Assembly: GCA_030144725.1 (NCBI GenBank) | Contig: JASKMD010000018.1 | Location: forward strand, 6,415,469 to 6,479,468 | From: Haematococcus lacustris | Taxonomy: Eukaryota; Chlorophyta; Chlorophyceae; Chlamydomonadales; Haematococcaceae | DNA: 64,000 nucleotides | Reading direction: 5' to 3' | Part shown: positions 43,033 through 54,981 of the stretch, in pieces | How positions within the stretch are numbered: the stretch's first letter is position 1 | Layout: each line of letters opens with the position of its first letter | Notes under the pieces: generated by a model | Seen by the model: only the letters and a program-made list of their open reading frames with translations | Databases searched by the model: none | What the model was told of the DNA's origin: nothing | Program-made: the position numbers and the translations under genes

Positions 43033-46000
43033 ACCTGCCTGCCCACCTGCCCCTCCAGTGGCCGCTTAGATCAAGAGCTACGTTTTCAGCAGTTGTGTGT
43101 AGACATCGCCCACAGTGCTGACTCTCACTTCAAAGCCTGCCACCGGCAATACAGCATCAAGGAGGTGGGTGAGTAGAGGGCTAAGGTCAGGGTCAGGGGT
43201 CAGGGTAAATGGTAGGGCTGAGGCTAGTTTCAATGCTTGTGTTGAACCTAACCTGATGCAGGAGCAGGGGAGGTGGCTGGTGGACAAAGTACGGGTATAA
43301 CGCCCTACTTCAAGCAGCCTACCTGACCTGTCAACATAGCAAACCCATACCCAGGCAGTGTAGCTGAGCTGTTTGCACAGCCCAGCACACCCTATCTCAA
43401 CCCAACTAACCCCACCCCAGGCCCCAACTCTCCCCAACTCTATCCACTCACCATTCCTACACCCCACCCCATCCTCTGAGTATTTGCCCATGCATTCCTT
43501 CCTCTGATCCTGCCCGTGCCTGCCCTTGCCTGCCGGTGCCTGCCCTTGCCTGCCCTTGCCTGCCCTTGCCTGCGCTGCAGCTGTCCATGCTGGCCTGGGC
43601 CATCACCCGACTGAACCACTTCACCAGTCCCGGCTTCATGGCCCTGGCTGCCCAGCACTGGCAGCACCAAGGGGACCAGGCGGTCTCGCCGGGCTCCATG
43701 GTCTGCCTCTGCTGGGCCGCCTCCCGCTCTGCCCTCACCATGGTCTTGAACGCCGCCTTCAGGGCGACAGAAGGGGAAAAGCTGCAGCCCCTGGTGGGCA
43801 AGAGGGGCAGGGGTGTGGGCAAAGGGGGGGCCGCCGCACTACCCAGCCCCAGCACACCCCCAGCTGTGCAAGGGCCAGACGCGTCCTCTCCAGGCCCTGT
43901 TGGGGGCGGCAGAGGTGCCAGCCTGGGGCCATCCAGGACGGCAGGTGGAGGCAGGCGGGCAGGCAAGGCTGTGAGCGTGGATGGCTTTGATGTCAGTGGG
44001 GTGGGCAGCACACCTGCCAAGGGCGTGTCTATGGGCATGCTGGCAGAGCTCGCCGACTTGCAGTCAGGAGGGGCAGGGGAAGTGATTCCTGAGCCATACC
44101 GGCAGATTGGTCGCATGGCTTTTTCCAGAATCATGGACCTGTTGCTGTCTCATCATGAAGCAAGTGATGCAGAGGGCGGCAGGGGAGGCAGCCAGGGGCA
44201 GTACAGCTCTGGGATGAGGAGGGGAGAGGAGGGGGGCAGCAGCAGGGGCCAATACCAGCTGCCAGACAACCCCTCCCCTGGGCCTCGCAGCAACAGCAAT
44301 GGTTGGGCTGGAGGTCCAGACAGCAGCAGCAGGGCTAGTAGAGGGGGACCAGGCTGGGAGGGGGGTCGCCGGGGGGGAGACTCTGCTGAGCCCCATGCCC
44401 CTGCTGCCCAGCATGCAAGGCAGTATGGCCCAGCCAATTTCGGGGGCAAGGCCGCCCACCCCATAGCGGGGTATTCAGGCCAGGAGCTCACTGCAGTCCT
44501 AGTGTCAGCTACACGGCTGCAAGTGGCCCAGCGCCCTGAGCTGCAGCAGCTTGCCCCTGCCCTGATGGCCCACTGCCACATGGACGCCCCGCTGAACCAT
44601 TCCAAGTTTGACGACCTGCAGCACACCAGCAGCATGCGCAGCATCCATGCATCTGCGCCAGCGATGAGCAAGGCTAGCTCCAGCGGCGGCAACAGCAGGA
44701 GCAGCAGCAGTTTCAGCCCTGTGGGTGGGAGTGGCCTGCGCAGCCGCAGGGCCGCTGCCGACCCACTGCACTTCACCCTGTCAGAGCAGTTGTGCTTGCT
44801 GGCTTCCTACTGCCTTCTTGGAGAAGACGAGTCGCCCTTGGTGGCTCACATAGCCAGCAACTTTGCCGCCGCCGCACTGCGCACTGCAGACTTCTATGCG
44901 CCCAGCAGCACTAACAGAGAGGAACGCAGCCATGTCAGCAGCAGAGGTGGCAGGAATGGAAGCAGCGGCAGGGACCCAGCAGCAGCCAGTGGTGGGCTCA
45001 ATGCCTCAGGTCAGCCCTCTCCATCCCCCTCCTTCCCCACCGCCTCCGCCTCGTCCTCCACCCCGCCAGCTGTTCTAAACTTGACGTTCATCAGTGATGT
45101 CTGCTGGGCTTTGACCCTGAGGCCGCAAGAGGACCAAGCCCTGGATTGTGCGCTGGCCACTGCCATCGCAGCGCTGCTACCCAGCCCAGCCGCCCAAGCC
45201 CCTCCCCCTCCCCTCTCCCACCGCTCCTCCTCCTCCTCCTCCTCCTCCTCCTCCTCCTCCTCCTCCTCCTCCTCCTCCTCCTCCTCAGGGGTGCTGTGTC
45301 GGGACGGCGTCTGGCTCCAGCCCGACGTGCTGGCCTGCCTGGTGCAGCACCTGCCCTGCGGACCCCATGTGCTCGCCCATGAGCCCGGCCTGGCCCACGC
45401 CCTCATCGCGTCAGGCCAGGCGCTCCTGCCCAGCTGCCCACCTCGCAAGCTTGCGGATCTCAGCCAGTCCTTCGCCATGGCCACCATCTACTCACCTGAG
45501 CTGTGCGATGCGCTGGCGGAGCACCTCCTGGTGGGTGGATTGTCACCTGCATGCAATGTCAGGGTTGTGGTGCTGCATGATGCTGCATGGGGGTGCATGC
45601 CGTGTCGTAGCAAAGGTAGGCGATCGCTCAATATTTGGGGTGTCGGACCCCAGCCACCCAGCATTTACATTTCTACACCACAACACACCATGCCATGTCA
45701 TGCCTCGCCCCACCCTTGCGCTGTGTGGTGTAGGACTGTGGTGATCAGTGCACCCTGGAGATATTGCGCGATGTGATGGCAGCCTTAGCAGGCCTCAACC
45801 ACTACCATGCACCCCTCTTTAAGGCAAGTTGCGGACTGATACGCAAGGAATGACAGGAGCAGCGCAAAGAAAAAAAGGGGAAAAAGAAAGATTACACCCT
45901 CACCGTCGAGGGTGCATTGAGGGAGGAGAGTAGCCTCAGGGCATGCCTTTGCTACCCTCCCACCCCAGTAGCGCATAGAATGTATGCTATACTCAGGTAA

Positions 46001-49000
46001 GGGACATCACACAGGTGAGGTGTCAGGGCAGGGTAGGAGAAGGGACTGTATCAGACATGAGACGTGTCGTGAAGCACATAGCCAAAGCTGCTTGTTGCTG
46101 GTCATTGATGGCAAGGGGTAGGTTACAGCAGTATGCTGGACAAAGGCATGGTCTAGAACCTTTGCAGTGCTGACATTGTCAGCTAGGTGATCGTAGCCTT
46201 CTTAATGTCTGATTATCGCACGCCAGCTTCACATGTGGCTGCTCTATGTTTTCCCCAAGTCCTCTGTGTTGGTGCAGAGTTTAACACAGCTCATCAGTGC
46301 ACATTGTGCGCGAGCCGCAGGTGGGCGTGAAACGTCTGGTGGATGCGCTTCCCAGCGACCAGGTCTCGGTGCGAACGGCAGCGACGGTTTTGTGGTGAGC
46401 CACTTCCCAAGAGGCAGTGCTAGGGACCGTGTGTAAGCGAAGTCATGAACAAACCCACACCAATGCCGCCCCTCATGCACGCACGTAAACACCAGACTCA
46501 CAAACACCAGTGTCACACCAGCGCTGCTCCTCATGCGCGCACACCACGCGCATAGCTGTTTGCGGAGCTCCTGGCCACCTGCGCGATGGTGGCGTTCCAA
46601 TGAGAAAGCGTAACAAAAGTGGGGCGGGTGCGGGTCGTGCCTGCAGGGCGTGTGCTGTAGTTCAACACCCCGACCTGGACAGTCGTGACGTGCTGTTCAA
46701 GCACATGTGGGCGCAAGGCCAGCCTGATAACTGGCCGGACATTAGCGTGTGCCAGGTGAGCTTCACCGCGACCAACCACGATATGTCAAAGTCCGGGTGC
46801 TGCGGCCTGCGACCTGGCAACTACACATGACATTTGCCTGGTCGCCATGCGTCAGGCATGCTGTCCGCTCCTTGCAGGGTCATGGGGCAGGCGATGCTTG
46901 TTTGCAATTCAGTGTGTGAGTATCCACATCATCAGTACAGCTGCAGCAAACAGGCGGCATTGTCCGGGCTGCAGCATGCTGCTATGGTGGGACCCCTGCT
47001 GCAACCACTGTCCCTACTATTGTGGGATTGGGACCGCCTCAGTACCCTGCTGCCCCCACTAAACTGCCAACCCTTCACTATCGCCCCTGTACACAGACCC
47101 CTGGATCACTGTGCAGTGGTGCCTATGCAGTCTGCCCTATGCAGCCATGGCTAACCCCCTGCTGCAATGGCTGTTCCTCCTTCCAGGTGTACTTTGCTTA
47201 CCTGATGGCCACACTGCAGCATTACCAGCATAAACAGACGCCGCCGCCGCAGCAGCAGACAGCTTCCCATGCCACCCTCCCGCCTGCCAGCCCCAGTCCC
47301 ACAGCGGGCCGACTGCCGCCACCCCTCCCAGCAGAGTACTTGCCCAAGTACTTCAACACCTACATCCACACGCGGAGCGGTGGCAACCACATCTCCAACA
47401 TGCAGCGAGACGTGTTTCGGACGCTGCAGGTGAGGGGCAGATGCTGGGGAGGCCCAGGCAGCCCTGCTCCTCTCCCTCACGCCCCTCGTTGCCTGTTCCA
47501 CGGCCCCTCCCCTGCCCTAGTCGTTGTGCCCCAGGGCATCCCCCTGCCCCTCCTGGTCCACCTAATGTGTGTGAACCAACTATCCTGAGGTGCCCATCTC
47601 TGAGGCATGTACCTCCTCCTCCTCGCCCCTCTCCACCAGTTCCTTACCCCATCCTTACCCCTCCCCCTCCTTGTTGCGTGTGAGCTGGCCGTCCCTGACT
47701 GCTCATCCTGGGCTCCTCCTCCCCCTCATGACCCCTTTACCCTTCAAACCTCACTCACCCCTGAGAGCGGGCACACAGTTGTATGGGTGCACTCTGCTGC
47801 TCACCATCCAAAACAAGGCTGCTGCTCCTTCGCTTGCCCAGCCTCAGCCATATCGCTGACCCCTGATGCCCATGATGCCACACACCAGACATCATCAAGT
47901 GACCCCTACGCTGGTGATGACGAGATCCGCTTGCACCGCTCAGGTCATCAGCCACCAGCCGTCGGATCGCCAACGATGGCACCTAGGTTCCAGAGCACCC
48001 CACGGCCTTCAGTCCCTGATTCTCCTCTGCCGGGACTTAACCCTTGCCTCATCCCTACCCCTCCTACCTGCTGTGTGCTCTTGCTGCGAGTGAGCTGTAT
48101 GTCCCTGCATGTATGACTGCTTGTCCTTGGCTCCTCCTACTCGCATGGTCCCCTGCCAACCCTCTGGTGAAATGGGAGCAGGGAGGGGCTTCTCCAGCAA
48201 AGCTGTTCTTCCCCCTTGCCTCCACACCCGCCGGCATGGGCCACACCCAAGCTGCCATGCACCACCAGCAGCAATGGGATGTGCTCTCCCTCCCTGCCTG
48301 CCACTCAAGCCATCTATTGTGTAGCCTCACTGCTGCCTGCATGTCACAAAGGGACTGCGCCCCGCTGCCTGGTGTGCAGGCGCTGGGTGCTGAGCCGCAG
48401 ATGGAGGTGCCCATCATGCAAGGCCTGTTTGTGGTGGACATCATGGCGCAGTGGCGGGGCAGGCAGGTGGTGGTGGAGGTGGACGGCCCGATGCACTACT
48501 CCAGCAATGCCCTGAGGCACCCGCTGTGCAGCACAGTGGCCAGGGACAGGTGAGCCGGCATCTGCTGCGCAGTGTGATGGTGTGGGTGGGGCTATGATCA
48601 CCACCAGCCTGCACAGGTGCTGGATCAGCTGCTGGGCCTCCCTAAGCAGCTCACAGGGTCGCAGTAACTAAACCCCTCTGCCTTGACATCAGCATGAACA
48701 GCTTCTTGAATCAGGGTGGTGGTCACCAAGGGGTTGGTGGAGGTCGTGCAGCACGGAGGCTGCCAGGGCATGGCACGTTGTGAGCATATGCTGCAGTTTG
48801 CTGGCGTGCAAGTGGATCACAAGCCATGGATGGTTTGGTGGCGGTGTGCGCGGCCGTTAATGATTGCTGCCGCTGATGTTGGCAACCAGGAGAATCCGCA
48901 GGGATGTTAGCAGTGAGAGTGGGTGTGCTGCGTGACATCCTGCCTTGCGCCTGCTGCCTTGCTGCTCTCCCCCCATGCAGGTGTCTGCTGGACCTGGGCC

Positions 49001-49134
49001 GGAACCTGCTTTGCGTCCATTGGCTGGATTGGAAACACGTGACAGCAAGCGCCCCTGCCCACGATGCATCGCGCCAGCAACAGGCTCAAATGGCATTCCT
49101 GCATGCCCAGCTAGACAGGGCCATTGCTGTGTAG
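39018..49134 (+). CDS. RAP-domain protein, candidate organelle RNA-binding factor
   Basis: Phase-checked exons: 39018-39355, 39520-39679, 40258-40408, 40854-40943, 41342-41487, 41905-42225, 42439-42494, 43059-43164, 43581-45530, 45734-45823, about 46227-46320, uncertain exon(s) 46.4-46.76 kb, 47187-47429, 48380-48549 and 48981-49134; roughly 1,350 residues. RAP proteins bind organelle RNA in processing, splicing or translation. The C-terminal RAP domain is clear: GLFVVDIMAQWRGRQVVVEV, VDGPMHYSSNALRHPL, TVARDRCLLDLGRNLL and VHWLDWKHV. The body has helical-repeat text typical of this group: SLSNMLWGLAKLEL, ELANVAYSLARM, ILMWSLAHAELGL, HVANVTWALAIQ. The N-terminus (MLAAVAGSCPTLVAPAPVRQ) looks like a transit peptide. 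Exon 9 has a long Ser-rich insert with a TCC run. The intron after 45823 has a GC donor. TGTAA is at 49275-49279. The last two exons are in the inverted duplication. Confidence 0.87.
42957..43049. repeat. CCTG tetranucleotide repeat in RAP-gene intron
   Basis: Interrupted CCTGCCTG and CCTACCTG units just upstream of the exon at 43059. Confidence 0.9.
45226..45287. repeat. TCC trinucleotide run encoding polyserine
   Basis: About 20 TCC codons, in frame in the large exon of the RAP gene. Confidence 0.95.
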
Positions 49135-49844
49135 GCAGACATGGTGCACAGGTGCACAGACCCTCACTGGGGGATGGAAGGGGTGGGGCCAGGCCAGGGC
49201 GCCCAGTCATATTAGGTGGTCGGGACGGAGTATGGATGGTGTTACCGGCAATCATGTGATCATGTTCCACCGGTTGTAAGGTGCCCGCGTCGCGATATTG
49301 AACAGTTGGTGCAGAATACGGATTTCAGTTTCAGGGTGCCACGCTGCTTCGCTCGTGATAGTGTCAGATGATCAGCATGTGTAGGTGGCTGGCTGATAAC
49401 GGTTTTTACACACAGGGACCGTAATCGAGGTGGTGATGTGCCGACCACGGCAAACGGTGATGGTGGATGTCAACGTCACTGCCCAATGAGAAAAGGTTTA
49501 GTAGTCTACCAGGTTCGTGCCAACTGAGCCGCTGCAAGCAAGCACAAGAGACTTGTCATAACGAATAGGCACGTAACGCTCAACCGGTGGCACTGTACTA
49601 CCCGTCAACGTCTGATGTGAGTGGCAACAATGAGCCGACAAACTGCCCCACATGGGGTGCAGGGTCGAGCCAACTTGATGTTACAATGAGGTATGTCACA
49701 AATTGCACATGCAAACTCAAAACGCGTGCGTCAAAATTGCTTGGTCAACTCATGTCCGGCCTTTACTACACAAAGCATTGCCATGCCCTGGTCCAATCAG
49801 CTTCAAGCTGGTAGGTCAGCTGGCTGTGCCCAGGCAGGCAAGGA
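49135..49844. other. RAP gene 3' flank converging on LEA-like gene copy 1
   Basis: No coding exon. Holds TGTAA at 49275-49279 (plus, RAP gene) and TTACA at 49681-49685 (minus strand TGTAA for the LEA-like gene). Lies within the left duplication arm. Confidence 0.6.
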
Positions 49845-50566
49845 TCACTTGTGGATGCCAACAGCGTGGGCTGCCTTGTCCAGCAGAGATTCGCCAGCGT
49901 GACCAGCCCTCTGCCCGCTCTCCCCAGCCACGTGGGTGGTGGTGGTGGCCTGCACCAAGGAAGTCAACACTGCAGGTGAGCTAGGCCGCAACCGCTTGCT
50001 ACATCCATTGTGGGTGCATGCAACCATGCTGGGTAGTGCTCGCTAAACCATCAAGAAGATGGAGCAACACACAACAGTGGCATGGCACAGCAGGTGGTGC
50101 AGCAGGTGCATCTATCACTGCTGAAAGGTCCGTAACTCTTGCTGCTGCTGCTGCTGCTATAATAGATGCTGCTGTACCTACTATTCATCCTCAGTTGCTG
50201 CTGAAACAATGCTGCACATGGCTACAGCTACACCACTGAGCTCAAACGGCCGGGTACAGGGCACAGCAGCAGGGACTAGCAACATGGCCCAGCCAGGTGC
50301 CGTTCACATTGCGGGTCAACACCCACCGCCTCCTGCACGTGGCGCCCAGCGTCGCGAGTGGCGTCGGTGGCCCTGTCGGTGGAGTGAGCTGCATCGTGCT
50401 TCATCTCTGCGCAGGCAGGGTCAGCGGGAATCGTAATCTCGCGACGATGGCGTCATCAGCGACCCAGTCAGCACATCAGCAGGCCGCACTGCTCACCTGT
50501 GGTTGCCTCGCTGACCCTGTTGCCGATCTGCTGGGCAGCCTCCTTAGCCTTGTCGAGGGCGGACAT
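49845..50566 (-). CDS. Small Ala-rich helical LEA-like protein, copy 1
   Basis: Three exons: 50497-50566, 50327-50406 and 49845-49949, giving 84 residues from MSALDKAKEAAQQIGNRVSE. The protein is hydrophilic, Ala/His/Lys/Asp-rich and lacks Cys and Trp, with amphipathic helix patterns (AAHSTDRATDATRDAGRHVQ; AGESLLDKAAHAVGIHK), as in group-3 late embryogenesis abundant proteins that protect cells in desiccation or cold. The family assignment is by composition only. A TATA box is at 50716-50723 (minus) and TGTAA at 49681-49685. The protein appears identical to copy 2. Intron 2 contains a CTG run. Confidence 0.74.
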
Positions 50567-50715
50567 TTGTGCGGGGGTGACTAGCGGCAGTTGTGCAGAG
50601 CTTGGTTTGTAGAGCGGTGTGTAGTCGCTATGCCTCTGTACGTCGCAGAAAGAGACTCAGTCGCTCGCCGGGGTGTGAGGTGTGATCCCGCATGCGGTGC
50701 CAGCCTGGCGGAAGA

Positions 50716-50723
50716 TATTTATA
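50716..50723 (-). promoter_or_regulatory. TATA box of LEA-like copy 1
   Basis: TATAAATA on the minus strand, 150 bp upstream of the start codon. It is conserved in copy 2. Confidence 0.6.
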
Positions 50724-50777
50724 ACCCTCGCACGCGCACGCGGGGAAGCTGATTGTGTTTGAGATCGATCGGTGCAG

Positions 50778-52583
50778 CGACATGCAGCCTTATCGGACTC
50801 CCATAGCATGTGCCGTGCAAGCGCAGGAGAGGTGCGACGACACCCTCAGCACCCCCAACTCTGCCAGTTGCATCTGAAGACAAGCCCAACGAAGTGGGCT
50901 GAGTTGAAGAACCTACCTCCTGCTGCCGTTGTTACTGCCTCTGGTTATGGCCTAACTAGAGTGCAGCCAGCCCCAACGATTTGCCGGGTGGCTGGCCCCA
51001 ACCCGCGACGGACAATTCAAATTTTCAGGTCAGCACGCGACAGTGCTGCTGCGTCCCAGCACGCATCGATACCATCTCCCAAGCTGGGGGCGTGACCGCG
51101 ACGGCGGATTGCTGATGAACCTGTGCCATGTGCAACTTGCTGCCAAGTTGCGAAATTGCAGGTTGCACAGGATGCTCTGATCATTGATGCCTGTGACTTC
51201 CGAGCAACCACGCGCAGCAAGAATTGGTCAAAAACATGTAAGTTGACCGCCCACTCATGAAACGGCCCACACATGATGACATCGCGCTTCTGTCCTGATT
51301 AGACGTTTGAAGCCCACACAAGGAGCAGCACGGAACTGGCAGTTTATCATTTGACGTCCTGGTTAGACTCTGAAAAATTGTCAAGAAAGTAAAAATCATA
51401 GAAAACTGACATGGGGTGACGAGACACGATTTGCACGCTGTTGTGGTGCAAGGACAGCCCAAAAACCATACCAGCACTCTCAAGCATATCAACAGCACTA
51501 GAACACATGTCAAAGGGGGGTCCTGCGCCCGACAGAAATTCAAATAATTCAGCCCGTCCATGCCGCAGGGCCGCTGAGCGCGATAGCTGTTCTCTGATCA
51601 CAGCCCCACTAAGCAGGCCATTTCCGGCACAACGCGACCCTATCTCCCAGCACCCCCGCCCGCCCCGGCACAGGTGCATATCAGCCCGAGCAGCCCGCTA
51701 GCCTCGCGCTCGTGAGCTGCACAGCCCTGCGCAAAAATCGCTGAAAAACTCCTGAAGATCAGTCGGATAGTTATCAGGGGTGCAGCCAATGGCGGGGGTG
51801 ACCTACTGCTGCCTGTACCGTTGCCGGTTGTGTGTCGGTTCCCGTCCGAACCCTGTAAACCCTGTAAACCCTGTGAACCTTGAAAGCTATAGGGTAAGGC
51901 TGCCCAGCCACTTCCTCTGCACCACAGCTAGGCAGGTGGGTAGACTGGGACTACATTGCAGTATTGAACATGCAGCGCAGTGGGGTGGCCAAGTAGCGCC
52001 CGTGGGAGCTGTGCTGGTGGCCTGCCAGCTCCGCTGGTCATGGGCAAGGAGTACTCATGCCTGGGCTACAAGCGGTTGCGAGACAGCTCACCCAAGGCTC
52101 AGCAACAACAATAGTCTAAGGCACAGTAGTGTACCCCCTGAACAGCTGTTATCAGCTCACATCAGTGCATGTTTGACATGCCAACTCTAGGTTATAGCCA
52201 GGCTATGTCACAGGGGTCAGGCAAGGTACTACATACAGACAAAACACCACCCCTAGAGAGGTGACCTGCATAGAATCGATTGCCCGCCGGCCTGATGCCA
52301 CCATCACCTCCGCAAACAGTGAAAACGGAGGTGTTGCGATATGCCTAGGCGGGAAGCACACGGTAGGGAAGACTTGCAGCATTGCCTATCATGGCGTGCT
52401 GTGTGCGGATAGTGCAGGATGGGCAAGGCCAGCCCCGGCCAGCTCTGTGACCAGCCTAGGCTAGGCGTGCAGGGCCTGGGATGATGAGGTGCCAGCACTC
52501 GACTTGCACGCGGCCAGGAGTCATCGCAGCTTTCTTGCGCTGAAACGACGGATGTTATGGGAGACCAGCAGGGCTACTCGACA
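50778..52583. other. Unique spacer between the duplication arms
   Basis: Not shared by the arms. On minus it has two open stretches that read like protein (51347-51679 and about 51180-51290) but no assignable family. Positions 51850-51890 hold a short CCCTGTAAA triplication. Confidence 0.6.
51180..51679 (-). CDS. Candidate exons of an unrecognised protein in the spacer
   Basis: On minus, 51679-51347 reads ...LRHGRAELFEFLSGAGPPFD, then MVFGLSLHHNSVQIVSRHPM and FYDFYFLDNFSESNQDV. A second stretch after a possible acceptor near 51290 reads DVIMCGPFHEWAVNLHVFDQ and FLLRVVARKSQASMIRAS. Composition is balanced and unlike repeat-driven frames, so it may be a remnant of a gene or transposon. No clear donor was found after the first stretch, and no start is proposed. 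Confidence 0.3.
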
Positions 52584-52637
52584 GTGCACCGATCAATCTC
52601 CGACACAGTCAGCTTCCCCGCGTGAGCGTGCGCGGGT

Positions 52638-52645
52638 TATAAATA
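52638..52645 (+). promoter_or_regulatory. TATA box of LEA-like copy 2
   Basis: TATAAATA, 157 bp upstream of the start codon at 52795. Mirrored at 50716-50723. Confidence 0.6.
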
Positions 52646-52794
52646 TCTTCCGCCAGGCTGGCACCGCATGCGGGATCACACCTCACACCCCGGCGAGTGA
52701 CTGAGTCTCTTTCTGCGACGTACAGAGGCATAGCGACTACACACCGCTCTACAAACCAAGCTCTTCACAACTGCCGCTAGTCACCCCCGCACAA

Positions 52795-53516
52795 ATGTCC
52801 GCCCTCGACAAGGCTAAGGAGGCTGCCCAGCAGATCGGCAACAGGGTCAGCGAGGCAACCACAGGTGAGCAGTGCGGCCTGCTGATGTGCTGACTGGGTC
52901 GCTGATGACGCCATCGTCGCGAGATTACGATTCCCGCTGACCCTGCCTGCGCAGAGATGAAGCACGATGCAGCTCACTCCACCGACAGGGCCACCGACGC
53001 CACTCGCGACGCTGGGCGCCACGTGCAGGAGGCGGTGGGTGTTGACCCGCAATGTGAACGGCACCTGGCTGGGCCATGTTGCTAGTCCCTGCTGCTGTGC
53101 CCTGTACCCGGCCGTTTGAGCTCAGTGGTGTAGCTGTAGCCATGTGCAGCATTGTTTCTGCAGCAACTGAGGATGAATAGTAGGTACAGCAGCATCTATT
53201 ATAGCAGCAGCAGCAGCAGCAAGAGTTACGGACCTTTCAGCAGTGATAGATGCACCTGCTGCACCACCTGCTGTGCCATGCCACTGTTGTGTGTTGCTCC
53301 ATCTTCTTGATGGTTTAGCGAGCACTACCCAGCATGGTTGCATGCACCCACAATGGATGTAGCAAGCGGTTGCGGCCTAGCTCACCTGCAGTGTTGACTT
53401 CCTTGGTGCAGGCCACCACCACCACCCACGTGGCTGGGGAGAGCGGGCAGAGGGCTGGTCACGCTGGCGAATCTCTGCTGGACAAGGCAGCCCACGCTGT
53501 TGGCATCCACAAGTGA
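52795..53516 (+). CDS. Small Ala-rich helical LEA-like protein, copy 2
   Basis: Three exons: 52795-52864, 52955-53034 and 53412-53516 (phases 1 and 0), 84 residues, with the same predicted protein as copy 1. Donors are GTGAGC and GTGGGT; both acceptors end in GCAG. TGTAA at 53676-53680 lies 160 bp after the stop. Both copies keep TATA box, splice sites and polyadenylation signal, so both should be expressible. They point away from each other across a 2.2-kb interval. Confidence 0.74.
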
Positions 53517-54226
53517 TCTTTGCCTGCCTGGGCACAGCCAGCTGACCTACCAGCTTGAAGCTGATTGGACCAGGGCATGGCAATGCTTTGTGTAGTAAAG
53601 GCCGGACATGAGTTGACCAAGCAATTTTGACGCACGCGTTTTGAGTTTGCATGTGCAATTTGTGACATACCTCATTGTAACATCAAGTTGGCTCGACCCT
53701 GCACCCCATGTGGGGCAGTTTGCCGGCTCATTGTTGCCACTCACATCAGACGTTGACGGGTAGTACAGTGCCACCGGTTGAGCGTTACGTGCCTATTCGT
53801 TATGACAAGTCTCTTGTGCTTGCTTGCAGCGGCTCAGTTGGCACGAACCTGGTAGACTACTAAACCTTTTCTCATTGGGCAGTGACGTTGACATCCACCA
53901 TCACCGTTCGCCGTGGTCGGCACATCACCACCTCGATTACGGTCCCTGTGTGTAAAAACCGTTATCAGCCAGCCACCTACACATGCTGATCATCTGACAC
54001 TATCACGAGCGAAGCAGCGTGGCACCCTGAAACTGAAATCCGTATTCTGCACCAACTGTTCAATATCGCGACGCGGGCACCTTACAACCGGTGGAACATG
54101 ATCACATGATTGCCGGTAACACCATCCATACTCCGTCCCGACCACCTAATATGACTGGGCGCCCTGGCCTGGCCCCACCCCTTCCATCCCCCAGTGAGGG
54201 TCTGTGCACCTGTGCACCATGTCTGC

Positions 54227-54981
54227 CTACACAGCAATGGCCCTGTCTAGCTGGGCATGCAGGAATGCCATTTGAGCCTGTTGCTGGCGCGATGCATCGT
54301 GGGCAGGGGCGCTTGCTGTCACGTGTTTCCAATCCAGCCAATGGACGCAAAGCAGGTTCCGGCCCAGGTCCAGCAGACACCTGCATGGGGGGAGAGCAGC
54401 AAGGCAGCAGGCGCAAGGCAGGATGTCACGCAGCACACCCACTCTCACTGCTAACATCCCTGCGGGTTCTCCTGGTTGCCAACATCAGCGGCAGCAATCA
54501 TTAACGGCCGCGCACACCGCCACCAAACCATCCATGGCTTGTGATCCACTTGCACGCCAGCAAACTGCAGCATATGCTCACAACGTGCCATGCCCTGGCA
54601 GCCTCCGTGCTGCACGACCTCCACCAACCCCTTGGTGACCACCACCCTGATTCAAGAAGCTGTTCATGCTGATGTCAAGGCAGAGGGGTTTAGTTACTGC
54701 GACCCTGTGAGCTGCTTAGGGAGGCCCAGCAGCTGATCCAGCACCTGTGCAGGCTGGTGGTGATCATAGCCCCACCCACACCATCACACTGCGCAGCAGA
54801 TGCCGGCTCACCTGTCCCTGGCCACTGTGCTGCACAGCGGGTGCCTCAGGGCATTGCTGGAGTAGTGCATCGGGCCGTCCACCTCCACCACCACCTGCCT
54901 GCCCCGCCACTGCGCCATGATGTCCACCACAAACAGGCCTTGCATGATGGGCACCTCCATCTGCGGCTCAGCACCCAGCGC
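54227..54981 (-). pseudogene. RAP-domain 3' gene fragment (duplicated last two exons)
   Basis: Mirror copies of RAP exons 48380-48549 (here 54812-54981) and 48981-49134 (here 54227-54380). Both stay open with conserved splice sites, but none of the upstream exons is present: the arm ends about 0.8 kb beyond. Without a promoter or start this is a truncated copy, although a RAP-only product from a new promoter cannot be excluded. Confidence 0.8.

Larger units (their letters stand above)
47600..50777. repeat. Left arm of large inverted duplication
   Basis: Positions x here match 103361-x on the opposite strand in 52584-55775, with only scattered substitutions and a 2-bp indel near 47880/55480. 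The arm covers the last two exons of the RAP gene and a complete LEA-like gene on minus. Homology decays at 50777 inside a GATCGATCGGTGCA-like region. Confidence 0.95.

Noticed and set aside
48716..48910. Extra RAP exon between 48549 and 48981
   Set aside because: Direct joining gives TVARDRCLLDLGRNLL, the uninterrupted RAP pattern, so no intervening exon is needed.
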